A stretch of 64,000 nt of DNA from Denitrovibrio acetiphilus DSM 12809 (GTDB taxonomy: Bacteria; Chrysiogenota; Deferribacteres; Deferribacterales; Geovibrionaceae), in assembly GCF_000025725.1 (NCBI RefSeq), contig NC_013943.1, positions 2,728,001 through 2,792,000 on the forward strand, read 5' to 3'. A program made the translations under genes and the position numbers. The notes beneath the pieces are model-generated. The model did not search any database, was not told where the DNA came from, and saw nothing but the letters and a program-made list of their open reading frames with translations. Positions 15,186 to 22,997 of this stretch are shown piece by piece (position 1 is the stretch's first letter; every line of letters begins with the position of its first letter).

Positions 15186-16728
15186 ATGACGAGGTTAACA
15201 ATGAGCGAGATCAAAGAGGTAATACGCCTAAGATACATAAACCAGCTTTCCATCCGTCAGATATCGGTATCCACCGGAATCCCTAAGTCAATGGTATCAG
15301 ACTATGTGAACCGTTTCCGTATAACTGGTCTTAAAGCTGAGGAACTGTCGTCGGTTTCCGAAGATGAACTGTACAGCCGTCTTTTTCCGGAAAGGTCAAT
15401 GCCTTTGAAGCGAACCTTTCCAATGCCCGATCTGGATTATATCGCCAGAGAGAAACGTCGCAAGGGAGTCACCTGGCTTCTCCTATGGCAGGAATATAAG
15501 TCCGTCCATCCCGACGGCTATAACTACACTCAGTTCAAAGAGTACTGCAAGAAACACATCTCCCGTCTAAGTCCAACCATGCGTCAGATATACAACGCCG
15601 GTGAAATAATGTTCGTAGACTATTCCGGTCTGACAATGGATATAGTAGACCGCTATACAGGAGAAGTGAGCGAGGCACAGATATTTGTATCCGCTCTCGG
15701 AGCATCCGGAGCTGTGTTTGTGCATGCAACAGAAAGCCAGAAGAAAGAATCATTCATACTGTCACACAGTCTTGCGTTTGAATATTACGGCGCAGTCTCA
15801 AAGACCGTAGTACCGGACAATCTTAAATCAGCAATAACTAAACACACCAGAGATGTTCTTACGGTCAACAGCAGCTACTCAGACATGGCTAAGTATTACG
15901 GTTGTGCAGTCATCCCCGCCAGACCTGCAAAACCTCAGGACAAAGCAAAGGTGGAGCAGGCAGTTCAGGGGATACAGCGATGGATACTTGCAAAGCTCAG
16001 GAACAGATTGTTTAACACCGTGCAGGAACTGAACGAAGCGATAGTTCCGCTTACTGAAGCCTATAACAGTAAAGTCATAAGAGGCATAGGTAAGAGCCGT
16101 CTTGAGCTTCTGGAAGAGATAGACCGTCCTGAGATGTTGCCACTGCCAAAGGGCAGATATCAGTATCGTGAGTATCTTATAAGGCATGTCGGAGTTGATT
16201 ATCATGTGGAGGTTTCCGGCAGCAGATACTCTGTTCCTTACAAGCTTATAAAGAATAAAGTTGATGTGTGGCATTCCGCCACCACCGTAGAGATATATCA
16301 CAAAGGATACCCTGTAGCCATCCACCCTAAGTCAAAGAGAGGTTCCACTCTCACAGAGCACATGCCGCCGAATCATGTCATGTGGCAGGAAATGGAACCC
16401 TACACGTATACTCAACTGGGCAGGCTCTATAGGCTTCGATACTGCAAGGCTCATGAAGAATATCCTTGATTCCAGAAGTCATCCGGCAAACGCTTACAGG
16501 ACATGTATAGCTATCCTCAGCAGAGCAAAAAGCCATGATAAAAGTGACTTCAACATGGCATGTAAGAAGGCTGTAGAGATAAGAGCTTATTCAGTAAAGA
16601 GCCTTGAATCCATACTTAGCAGTAAAATATATCTTGAGAAGGATGAGAAGAACACTGCTCCGCTCAGCAATCATAATAATGTGCGGGGGAGAGACTATTA
16701 TAAAGAGGAGGACAAATGTCAAAGTTAG
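15186..16728 (+). pseudogene. istA: istA transposase of IS21, frameshifted
   Basis: Starts at ATG 15186 (behind TTGGAGG). It shows an HTH (IRQISVSTGIPKSMVSDYV) and the rve core with FVDYSGLTMDIVD, VVPDNLKSA and DKAKVEQAVQGIQRW as the DDE residues. At about 16405-16415 the frame is lost: the first frame ends at 16469 after an unrelated tail. The proper C-terminus (NWAGSIGFDTARLMKNIL, then HPANAYRTCIAIL) continues in the +1-related frame to 16728. No slippery motif is at the junction, so I call it a mutation (or a sequencing error), not programmed shifting. The end overlaps istB as usual. Confidence 0.85.
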
Positions 16729-17450
16729 AAAACCTTATTGCAGAGCTGAAGCTCGCCGGACTGGAGGCAGCTCTTTCCAGACAGATGGAGAATCCACAGT
16801 ACAGAGATCTGCCGTTTGAGGATCGTCTGCTTCAGCTTCTGCAGGCGGAATCAGCAGAGAGGCTGTCACGCAAGATAAAGAGGAACATGGCGCAGGCGAA
16901 GTTCAAAGACCTCAACGCAAGGGTCGAGGATATCGACTACACGATACCAAGGGGGCTTGATAAGTCAGCTATGCTTTCGCTCATCTCAGGTGAGTATCTG
17001 AATAAAAAGCAGAATATACTTATCACAGGCCCCACAGGAACAGGGAAGAGCTTTATTGCTCAGGCTCTCGCCAATATGGTTGTAAGGGACGGACTCACCG
17101 CTAGATACTACCGACTTCCCAGGCTTATGGATGAGATGAAGCTGGCAAGACTGGACGGTACTTATGTTAAGGGGCTTAATAAAATAGCCAAATATAATCT
17201 GCTCATCCTTGATGACTTCGGAATTAATCCGCTCACCACCGATGATGCCAACGACCTTCTTGAGGTGATTGAGGATCGTGCGGGTATCAGCAGTGTTATC
17301 GTCACCTCGCAACTGCCTGTAGATCGCTGGTATGACTATCTCAACAACGACACTGTGGCTGACGCCATTCTGGACAGACTGCTGCATAGCAGTCACAAGA
17401 TCAAACTTAAAGGTGAAAGTATAAGGAAAATTCAGGCGGATAACGCTTGA
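16716..17450 (+). CDS. istB: IS21 helper ATPase IstB
   Basis: A 244-residue AAA+ ATPase with Walker A GPTGTGKS and Walker B LLILDDFG, followed by sensor motifs (VIVTSQLPVDRWYDYL) typical of IstB. It helps IstA choose target DNA. Start ATG 16716 follows GAGGAGG and overlaps the end of the istA frame, as in other IS21 elements. The reading frame is full length; only its partner istA is broken. Confidence 0.95.
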   Translation: MSKLENLIAELKLAGLEAALSRQMENPQYRDLPFEDRLLQLLQAESAERLSRKIKRNMAQAKFKDLNARVEDIDYTIPRGLDKSAMLSLISGEYLNKKQNILITGPTGTGKSFIAQALANMVVRDGLTARYYRLPRLMDEMKLARLDGTYVKGLNKIAKYNLLILDDFGINPLTTDDANDLLEVIEDRAGISSVIVTSQLPVDRWYDYLNNDTVADAILDRLLHSSHKIKLKGESIRKIQADNA

Positions 17451-17547
17451 TTTATAGATGAACTGGTTCTTATAATCAGAAAAAGGTTACCTTGCGGCAA
17501 AAGTGTCCGACGACCGATACGCCGCTTTATGTCAACGTAGTTGTCGC

Positions 17548-18537
17548 TTATTTTTTTTCTTTATTTAAAATCACTTTTTCTGAAGCATCCCATTTTTTTA
17601 ATTTTCTTCTTCCCCATCTTTCTGGGTATTTTATTTTCGCTGCTTCCATTGTTAGATTTCTAAGTTTAAAAATATTAGCTGCATCCCCATTTCTCATCTG
17701 ACTAGGGGTTACATAACCAATAGAGGAGTGCAGGTGCTCATTATTGTACCACTCTACGAATGACGCCATCCATTCTCTTGCATGTAAAATACTGGCGAAT
17801 TTTAATGGGTACTTGTCATTGTATTTGAGAGTTTTAAAAAAAGACTCTATGAAAGGATTATCATTGCTAGTTCTTGGTCTGCTAAAAGATATAGAGACAT
17901 TCAGACCATTAAGAAATGCCAGTAGAGTAGCTCCTTTCATAGGACTCCCGTTATCACTGTGTAATGATAGAAACTCAATATTTTTCCGACCGCTGAGGGT
18001 TCTCTCAAACAGGTCACGGCTGTGGTACTCTCGTTCATCTTCATGAATTGCCCATCCGACTATGAATTTGTCGTAAATATCTATTATTACGTAAGCAAAA
18101 TAGAATCTACCCCTCACTGTACTGGGAAGCCAGGTAATATCCCAGCACCATACAGTGTCTGAAGCAGTCGCTTGCTTTTCTGGAGGCCTCACAGACTTCT
18201 TTCTGGGTTTTAAATTGCTTCTGTGGTGCTGAAGATTATTTCCCCTTAAGACCCTATAAAAACTGCTTACTGAGGCTATATAAAGTCCCTCGTTTAAAAG
18301 CAGGGGAACTATCTCATGCGGGCTATAATCGCAGAAACGCTTAGAGGTACAAACTGTGATCACTTCTGCTCTGGTTTCTTCACTGAGCTTGCGTGGAATA
18401 ATTTTGCGAGAACCTTTTCTTCTATCAGTAAGGTTAGTGCTCTTTTTCCAGCGCTGGAGTGTTCTCAAAGATATGCCGACTAAATCACAGACTGCAGCAT
18501 AACATGCCCCACAATCATGAGCTTCCTCAATAAGCAT
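17548..18537 (-). CDS. IS3-family transposase OrfB of the nested element
   Basis: 329 residues from ATG 18537, but the frame is open upstream to the A9 run, so the natural enzyme is probably an OrfAB fusion. An HTH-like N-terminus (YAAVCDLVGISLRTLQRWKK) is followed by the rve core with WCWDITWLPS (D), LHSDNGSPMKG (D) and NPFIESFFKTLKY (E), and then YNNEHLHSSIGYVTPSQ. The frame is intact. It belongs to a different IS3 subgroup from the element at 1274-2470. Confidence 0.93.
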   Translation of the reverse strand: MLIEEAHDCGACYAAVCDLVGISLRTLQRWKKSTNLTDRRKGSRKIIPRKLSEETRAEVITVCTSKRFCDYSPHEIVPLLLNEGLYIASVSSFYRVLRGNNLQHHRSNLKPRKKSVRPPEKQATASDTVWCWDITWLPSTVRGRFYFAYVIIDIYDKFIVGWAIHEDEREYHSRDLFERTLSGRKNIEFLSLHSDNGSPMKGATLLAFLNGLNVSISFSRPRTSNDNPFIESFFKTLKYNDKYPLKFASILHAREWMASFVEWYNNEHLHSSIGYVTPSQMRNGDAANIFKLRNLTMEAAKIKYPERWGRRKLKKWDASEKVILNKEKK

Positions 18538-18566
18538 AATTATTGCTCGCTTATGAGATTCGAGAA

Positions 18567-19052
18567 TTAGTCGTCCTCGTCTTCCATGATAAGTGCGTCC
18601 AGTTTTTTTTTGAGAACTAAGAGAGCCGTTGTTTCCGCTAAGGCTTTATCTTTGCGATTCAGCTCTTTTTCCAATGCTTTGATCCGCTTCTTAAGGAGAT
18701 TGACTTCACTATCTTTATTACCATTCTTTTTGTCTAGCATATCTCGTATTTCCTGATCCCACATTGTCAAATGTTCTGTATGAACACCTCGCTCTCTTAG
18801 ATATCGGCCAATATCTTCATCTGAATACTTCGAAGACTCAAGAAGTACATGGTATTTCTCTTTTAAGCTATAATCTCGTGGACTCAGATCTCTTCGTTCA
18901 GCGGGAAACTTGCCTGAACGGTACTCATTAAGCCAATTACAAATGGTTTGCTTATTGACACCAGTCTCTCGGCTTACCTGACGAATACCCTCATTGCAAG
19001 GAGGAAGTACTCGTTTCAATATGCTTTGCTTAAATCCTTCGGAATATCGCAT
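18567..19052 (-). CDS. IS3-family transposase OrfA of the nested element
   Basis: About 161 residues. I chose ATG 19052 (MRYSEGF) because GGAGAG lies just upstream; an ATG at 19076 would fall next to the terminal repeat. The N-terminus is a transposase HTH (KQSILKRVLPPCNEGIRQVSRETGVNKQTICNWLNEY). The second half is a coiled coil rich in lysine and glutamate (EVNLLKKRIKALEKELNRKDKALAE). The last part holds the KKK codons of the slippery A run. Confidence 0.88.
   Translation of the reverse strand: MRYSEGFKQSILKRVLPPCNEGIRQVSRETGVNKQTICNWLNEYRSGKFPAERRDLSPRDYSLKEKYHVLLESSKYSDEDIGRYLRERGVHTEHLTMWDQEIRDMLDKKNGNKDSEVNLLKKRIKALEKELNRKDKALAETTALLVLKKKLDALIMEDEDD
18603..18611 (-). promoter_or_regulatory. 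A9 slippery run for -1 frameshifting
   Basis: Nine T on the plus strand are nine A in the orfA messenger, read as AAA AAA AAA. After slipping back one base the frame (ACT GGA CGC ACT) continues without a stop into orfB at 18537. This explains how an OrfAB fusion is made despite the orfA stop at 18567. Confidence 0.75.
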
Positions 19053-19153
19053 TTTACTCTCCATAAAACACGACATCTATACTGACACATAGTGACGCTG
19101 TCCGAATGTTTCCGATCCCACTGTCCGAATAAGCCGATACAGGCAGTCTGGCC

Positions 19154-19369
19154 TTAGAAATATGTTTCTTTAACACAAAATATAAAAGCAGCAGCAAGCA
19201 TAAAGCCGATGAAATGCGGAATATACTTCGCCCACGCTGGTGAGAAATCTTCGATTATATTCCCACAAATCGGGCAAAGCGTAGCCACTGGCTGCCCATT
19301 ATAAGTATCCAGCTTTGGAACCACAAAGCTGCTGCAAGCCTGACACTGCACTGTTGTTCTGTATGACAT
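19154..19369 (-). CDS. Small zinc-ribbon protein with a C-terminal membrane helix
   Basis: 71 residues: two cysteine pairs (CQACS near residue 9 and CPICG near 33) form a probable zinc ribbon, and the C-terminus is one membrane span (FIGFMLAAAFIFCV) with a short charged tail. GGAGG lies just upstream of the ATG. The gene ends 13 bp from the IS21 right end, so its terminator side may have been changed by the insertion. Two palindromic operators lie upstream (19539-19593). Family and job unknown. Confidence 0.55.
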   Translation of the reverse strand: MSYRTTVQCQACSSFVVPKLDTYNGQPVATLCPICGNIIEDFSPAWAKYIPHFIGFMLAAAFIFCVKETYF

Positions 19370-19538
19370 TTATACCTCCTACCTTCTAAATATATTGTAT
19401 ATTATACATAAATAAAATACAAGCAAAAACAACATATTCACGCAATAAAAGCAACTTCAGCCTGATTTCATATAATCATTGAATACGCCTCAGAAAAAGA
19501 ACAGGAATCTTGACTGGTATTACTACGGAGTAATCTAC

Positions 19539-19593
19539 ATCTGTCACTTTGACAGATTGTATGCTTTTGTATGATCTGTCAGTTTGACAGATC
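19539..19593. promoter_or_regulatory. Twin palindromic operators
   Basis: ATCTGTCACTTTGACAGAT (19539-19557) and GATCTGTCA-GTT-TGACAGATC (19573-19593) share the core CTGTCA-N3-TGACAG; their centres are 35 bp apart. They lie between the HTH gene at 19666 and the zinc-ribbon gene at 19369. A dimeric repressor, possibly the nearby XRE protein, could bind them cooperatively. Otherwise I see only A/T-rich sequence in 19370-19665. Confidence 0.65.
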
Positions 19594-19665
19594 GAAAGGC
19601 TTAATTAGTTATGAAAACAATAAAAAACGATGACGATTGAGATCAATAAACTGATTTTCTATCAA

Positions 19666-19908
19666 TTAAATATCGGTATCAGATAAAAAGACTTCGATAG
19701 AACACTCATAATATTTCGCTAGCAGATACAGATGCTTGAGGTTAAAATGTTTACCGTTTTTAAGATTCTCTGCCTGATTCACGAACGCTGTAGAGCTATG
19801 CCCCAGAGCTTCAAAGGCTATCTCTTCAGTGGTTTTGCCACGTTCGAGCCTCATTCTTTTAACATTGTCAGAAACACGCTTTAAGAAATCCTGATATTCA
19901 TCCATCAA
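19666..19908 (-). CDS. XRE-family helix-turn-helix regulator
   Basis: 80 residues, almost entirely one HTH_3 domain: DNVKRMRLERGKTTEEIAFEALGHSSTAFVNQAEN, then LKHLYLLAKYYECSIEVFL, the classical Cro/CI-type closing. A plausible AGGTT-type ribosome site precedes the ATG. Small stand-alone XRE proteins like this commonly control mobile-element genes. The twin palindromes downstream are a possible target. Confident on fold, not on target. Confidence 0.8.
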   Translation of the reverse strand: MMDEYQDFLKRVSDNVKRMRLERGKTTEEIAFEALGHSSTAFVNQAENLKNGKHFNLKHLYLLAKYYECSIEVFLSDTDI

Positions 19909-20035
19909 GCAACCTCACATTGCCTGATTATCTTCTAGTTAATTTGTGATTACATTTTCCTATAGGTAAATATTTTCCTTGAGGTAAATCACAGATATTG
20001 GTATTTTGACTACAAATTATTATTTGGAGGATTGT

Positions 20036-21529
20036 ATGAGAAGACTTTGGCTTACACTTTTCTTTTTATTTGCGGGGATTGCCCTCTATGGTTGTGGAGG
20101 AACTGGAGCACAGTTTAGCATGCTGAATGCTCTCGGTCCAAATCCATCAAAGGAAAGGCAGCTTGATAATTCCACTTTAAGAGAAAAACTCGCAAAGATA
20201 GGTAGTGTGAAGTATTTGTATGCTTCTTTTCCTGTTGAGTTTATAAACTTTGCAGATAATCAAACAGCCATAGAAGCTGATGGTCAATGGATTGGCTTTA
20301 TTAATGCAGAGCTTTTTAAAATCTGTGACAGTGTCGCCGGCAAAAGTGTCGCTGATAAAGTTATCACTGATTCTTTTACAGGAATACAAACCATTCAAAA
20401 GATGGAGCCTGATACAAAATCGAAGAATTGGCAATGCTATGGCGGTAATTTAGATTTTGCCGTTGAGACAATTATTGCGAAAAGACCAAGGCGGCTTAAC
20501 CAGGAGGATGTTCAGGAGTATAGGTATTTAATGGTTCTGAGCAGCGCAAAGTCAGGCAAACCTGTCTTATCAAATTTTCAGTACAATATGATGAATAAAT
20601 TTGAGAACTCTGACAAACCGAAGACCCTTGAAGGGTTCCTGAATACCAAATTTGGTATTGTGGACGGTAAAGCCGTTACTCATGTAAGGCACCTTGATGA
20701 TGGCTCAATGTATCAGAGATATAACTACGAGATTGAAAATGTTACTGATATAGACGAAGATCTTGGCGTAATATATGACCTGAATGCCTATTGCACGTAT
20801 AAGGGCGGTAATCTAAAATCAGTCAAAGGTTATAATAAAAGCGATATTGAAGCTAGCCTATTCCCAAAAGATGCTGTATTTCAGTGCCTTTCACCATCAG
20901 AGCCCTTTTATGCAAAGATTAAGCACATTTATGGAACAAGCAGATACGAACTATTTGCAAAAGAGGGAATAATTGAAGATATACCCATCAAAAAAGAAAC
21001 CAGAAATGAAGAAATACCAGCTGAGCAGGGTACAAATTCTCAAACTGATCTCAGTGCTTCATTAAGCGAAAAGCTTAAGCAGAAGTTTGCCTCTCAAATG
21101 AGCAACTCAAACCTTGGCGGATCCAGTCTGCTTCAGGTTGTTAGTAAATCTGTGCCTCATGCCGTGATGGATACACCAGAAAATAGTTTAAACGTATACT
21201 GGGTTACAGAAAATGGAGCGTGTGAGAATCTAGCAATTGTTGCTACTTCGAAAATGTCGAAAAATGTTGTATCAATTGAAAATTATCTGAGATGCAGCGG
21301 AAAAGTAAAGCAACTGCCAAACACGTCACTGCCTGTTGTGTTACCTGACAGTCTCAAGTCAAAGCAATCAGATTTTATACAGCAAATCAAAAACTCTGGC
21401 AGTATCGTATTCTACGATACCTTGTCAGGCATAACTGCACTTGGAAGAAAAGAACGGGACACATGTTCATCAACACTCTTTTATATTAAAAACAACTCAT
21501 TGCTCCATGTCGTAAATGGCGGATGCTGA
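20036..21529 (+). CDS. Large lipoprotein of unknown function
   Basis: About 497 residues from ATG 20036, which has GGAGG 6 bp upstream; an earlier in-frame start at 20006 is less likely. The N-terminus is a lipoprotein signal (MRRLWLTLFFLFAGIAL, lipobox LYGC followed by GG), so it is probably anchored to a membrane facing the periplasm. The remainder has scattered cysteines, including one as the last residue, and no motif that I know. The middle region (EEIPAEQGTNSQTDLSASL) looks like a linker between two domains. It stands alone with its own terminator in the accessory region. Confidence 0.6.
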   Translation: MRRLWLTLFFLFAGIALYGCGGTGAQFSMLNALGPNPSKERQLDNSTLREKLAKIGSVKYLYASFPVEFINFADNQTAIEADGQWIGFINAELFKICDSVAGKSVADKVITDSFTGIQTIQKMEPDTKSKNWQCYGGNLDFAVETIIAKRPRRLNQEDVQEYRYLMVLSSAKSGKPVLSNFQYNMMNKFENSDKPKTLEGFLNTKFGIVDGKAVTHVRHLDDGSMYQRYNYEIENVTDIDEDLGVIYDLNAYCTYKGGNLKSVKGYNKSDIEASLFPKDAVFQCLSPSEPFYAKIKHIYGTSRYELFAKEGIIEDIPIKKETRNEEIPAEQGTNSQTDLSASLSEKLKQKFASQMSNSNLGGSSLLQVVSKSVPHAVMDTPENSLNVYWVTENGACENLAIVATSKMSKNVVSIENYLRCSGKVKQLPNTSLPVVLPDSLKSKQSDFIQQIKNSGSIVFYDTLSGITALGRKERDTCSSTLFYIKNNSLLHVVNGGC

Positions 21530-21543
21530 AATATTATAATTTT

Positions 21544-21575
21544 AAGTGCCCTCATAACGGGGGCACTTCGTTTCA
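21544..21575 (+). terminator. Terminator after the lipoprotein gene
   Basis: AAGTGCCC (21544-21551) pairs with GGGCACTT (21561-21568) around a 9-nt loop. A weak T-rich stretch follows. It stands 15 bp after the stop codon. The rest of the gap to 21775 is A/T-rich with no gene that I can support. Confidence 0.65.
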
Positions 21576-21774
21576 TCTCTTTTTCCAAAAAAACCACATT
21601 CCTAGATTACTAATACACATCAAAGATTTATAAGTACAAAATACTGCATTTCTAGCTATCGACCACATAAAATAAAAAAAATATTTCTGCCAAAAAAAAT
21701 TACTCAAATTCCAAAATACCACATTTTTACTTTCAATAAATCAGTAGCCTTTTATTAACAGGAGGCGAGAACAG

Positions 21775-22020
21775 ATGAAAAGTGAGACACTTTTACACCA
21801 TTGCGATAAATGTATTTACCGTTCCAATTCAGTGTGTCCGTATAAGGATATGGAAAAGAACATGCTGAAAACTGAAGATGCGGCAAGATTGTTAGGAAAG
21901 GCTCCGCAGACCATTTATAACTGGAGCAGTAAGGATAAGATTCCGCATACTAAGTCAGGGGGCAACTTGCTTTTCAGGGAATGCCAGCTCATGTGCATGA
22001 TTGCGATGGGGTCAAAATGA
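21775..22020 (+). CDS. Excisionase/MerR-like HTH_17 protein with an N-terminal Cys-rich segment
   Basis: 81 residues. The C-terminal half is a helix-turn-helix of the excisionase family (LKTEDAARLLGKAPQTIYNWSSKDKIPHTKSGGNLLFRE). The first 25 residues hold four cysteines and histidines (HHCDKCIYRSNSVCPY), a possible metal site. GGAGG precedes the ATG. Such proteins direct excision of integrative elements or act as small regulators; here it sits next to a tRNA gene, the usual place for an element end, but no integrase is present. Confidence 0.65.
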   Translation: MKSETLLHHCDKCIYRSNSVCPYKDMEKNMLKTEDAARLLGKAPQTIYNWSSKDKIPHTKSGGNLLFRECQLMCMIAMGSK

Positions 22021-22166
22021 TAATGTTAAAAAAACACTGCTTACATTGTGCTAACATGGGATATGTTGAAGAAATCTTGCGTGATGCACAAACGAAAAAA
22101 GCCCTTCGTAATGAAGGGCTTTTAAAACTCCCCGAGCTGGACTTGAACCAGCAACCTATTGATTAA
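22017..22166 (+). CDS. 49-residue ORF coupled to the HTH_17 gene and running into tRNA-Asn
   Basis: ATG 22017 overlaps the stop of the preceding gene (ATGA), so it is probably co-translated. The N-terminal part has a C-x2-C pair (HCLHCANMGYVEEILRDAQTKKAL). From about 22095 the frame crosses the tRNA terminator and then the antisense of the tRNA-Asn itself, so the C-terminal residues are probably not original. I read it as a gene cut at a tRNA-linked recombination junction. Confidence 0.35.
   Translation: MIMLKKHCLHCANMGYVEEILRDAQTKKALRNEGLLKLPELDLNQQPID
22095..22123 (-). terminator. tRNA-Asn terminator
   Basis: On the minus strand, AAAAGCCCTTC-GTAAT-GAAGGGCTTTT forms an 11-bp stem ending in a T run (A run at 22095-22100). 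It lies 4 bp beyond the tRNA 3' end. It closely resembles the terminator at 2898-2927 after the tRNA-Leu remnant. Confidence 0.85.
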
Positions 22167-22200
22167 CAGTCAACCGCTCTGCCGATTGAGCTATCGGGGA
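22128..22200 (-). tRNA. tRNA-Asn (GTT)
   Basis: A 73-nt cloverleaf: acceptor TCCCCGA pairing with TCGGGGA, D arm GCTC-GAGC, anticodon arm GTTGA-CTGTTAA-TCAAT with anticodon GTT, T arm CTGG-TTCAAGT-CCAG, discriminator G. CCA is not encoded. Its 3' end faces the accessory region, as expected if that region was once integrated at this tRNA. Confidence 0.97.
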
Positions 22201-22273
22201 TTATCTGTAACAGGGAGCGAATATATCAACCTTCCCCCCCTTTGTCAACTATTTATCACCGATTTTTATGAAA

Positions 22274-22783
22274 TTATTTTTCCAGCGAAAACTCCATAGC
22301 GTCAAACCAGAATCCATCCTCATGCATAAAGTCCAGTTCAGCCTTAAGAATGTCATAATGTTTCTGTTCTACACCTGCAAGTTTTTCAAAAAGTTCTTTT
22401 ACAACAGCATCATCAGCTTTGCCAGCCTCTTCGAGGTAAAATGTTCTGGCTTTGACTTCCTGTTCCATGGCTATCTTAAGAGCCTGTTCATCACTGACAC
22501 TTGCTTTGTCAATTTTCTGGCGGGAAGCATCCTGAAGGTCAGGCATAATTTTTGAGAGTCTTCCTGCGGGCACTTCCACAGTGGTAAAAGTTTCGCCTTT
22601 CAGTGTTTTCTCCATAAAGTTCTGTATGAGCTCCATGTGGTCAACCTCATCCAGCGCAAGCTGAATAAACATATCTTTACCGCCTGCAACATTTGTTTCT
22701 TTAGCAAAATGGAGATATGAGCGCATCCCCTCTTTTTCAGCTTCATAAGCTGTTTTTAAAGCACCAATCAATGCAAAGTTCAT
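22274..22783 (-). CDS. Rubrerythrin/ferritin-like diiron protein
   Basis: 169 residues from ATG 22783, chosen for its GGAGG (AAGGAGGATTTT) and because the family starts here (NFALIGALKTAYEAEKEG). Four-helix ferritin-like fold with the expected metal ligands: AYEAEKEG, LDEVDHMELI, MEQEVKARTFY and VEQKHYDIL. There is no C-terminal rubredoxin domain, so it is the erythrin-like short form. It probably removes peroxide or handles iron under oxidative stress in the cytoplasm. First chromosomal gene right of tRNA-Asn. Confidence 0.85.
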   Translation of the reverse strand: MNFALIGALKTAYEAEKEGMRSYLHFAKETNVAGGKDMFIQLALDEVDHMELIQNFMEKTLKGETFTTVEVPAGRLSKIMPDLQDASRQKIDKASVSDEQALKIAMEQEVKARTFYLEEAGKADDAVVKELFEKLAGVEQKHYDILKAELDFMHEDGFWFDAMEFSLEK

Positions 22784-22997
22784 AAAATCCTCCTTATATG
22801 TAATAGTGTCACTAATTGTTGAAACTGTCCATTTCTTATAGTTGCTCCTTATATTATAAGCCAAGCTCACTAATTTATCATATCTTTATCAGATAATAAC
22901 ACTAAATGGACTTCCCTTTCTATAAATTTCTATGGACATACCACCATCATTGTTCTATTAATAAGGTACTTTTGCCTTTATAAATGGAGGTGCACCT

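Larger units (their letters stand above)
17530..19087 (-). mobile_element. Nested IS3-family insertion sequence, about 1,558 bp
   Basis: Imperfect inverted repeats: TGTCAACGTAGTTGTCG at 17530 and, on the other strand, TGTCAGTATAGATGTCG reading in from 19087; the element starts TG and ends CA. It holds orfA and orfB on the minus strand with an A9 slippery run. It has landed among the right-end repeats of IS21, so it is the younger event. Target duplication was not found with certainty. Confidence 0.82.
14955..19141 (+). mobile_element. IS21-family element carrying a nested IS3-family insertion
   Basis: The left end reads TGTATAGG (14955-14962) and the right end CCGATACA (19134-19141), each followed inward by multiple CGGACA-type repeats: a tandem set at the left, and pieces at 17505-17525 and 19091-19130 at the right. 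Between them are istA and istB. The right-end repeats are split by an IS3-family copy (17530-19087). I found no target duplication, so the outer borders are approximate. istA has a frameshift, so this copy is probably dead unless helped in trans. Confidence 0.8.

Noticed and set aside
14620-15253. Two long minus-strand reading frames (173 and 152 codons) rich in Arg, Ser and Pro
   Set aside because: They are translations of the IS21 repeats and the antisense of the WYL gene, without ribosome sites.
16405-16470. Programmed frameshift in istA
   Set aside because: No slippery heptamer or downstream structure at the junction, and IS21 istA is not known to need one; mutation or sequence error is more likely.
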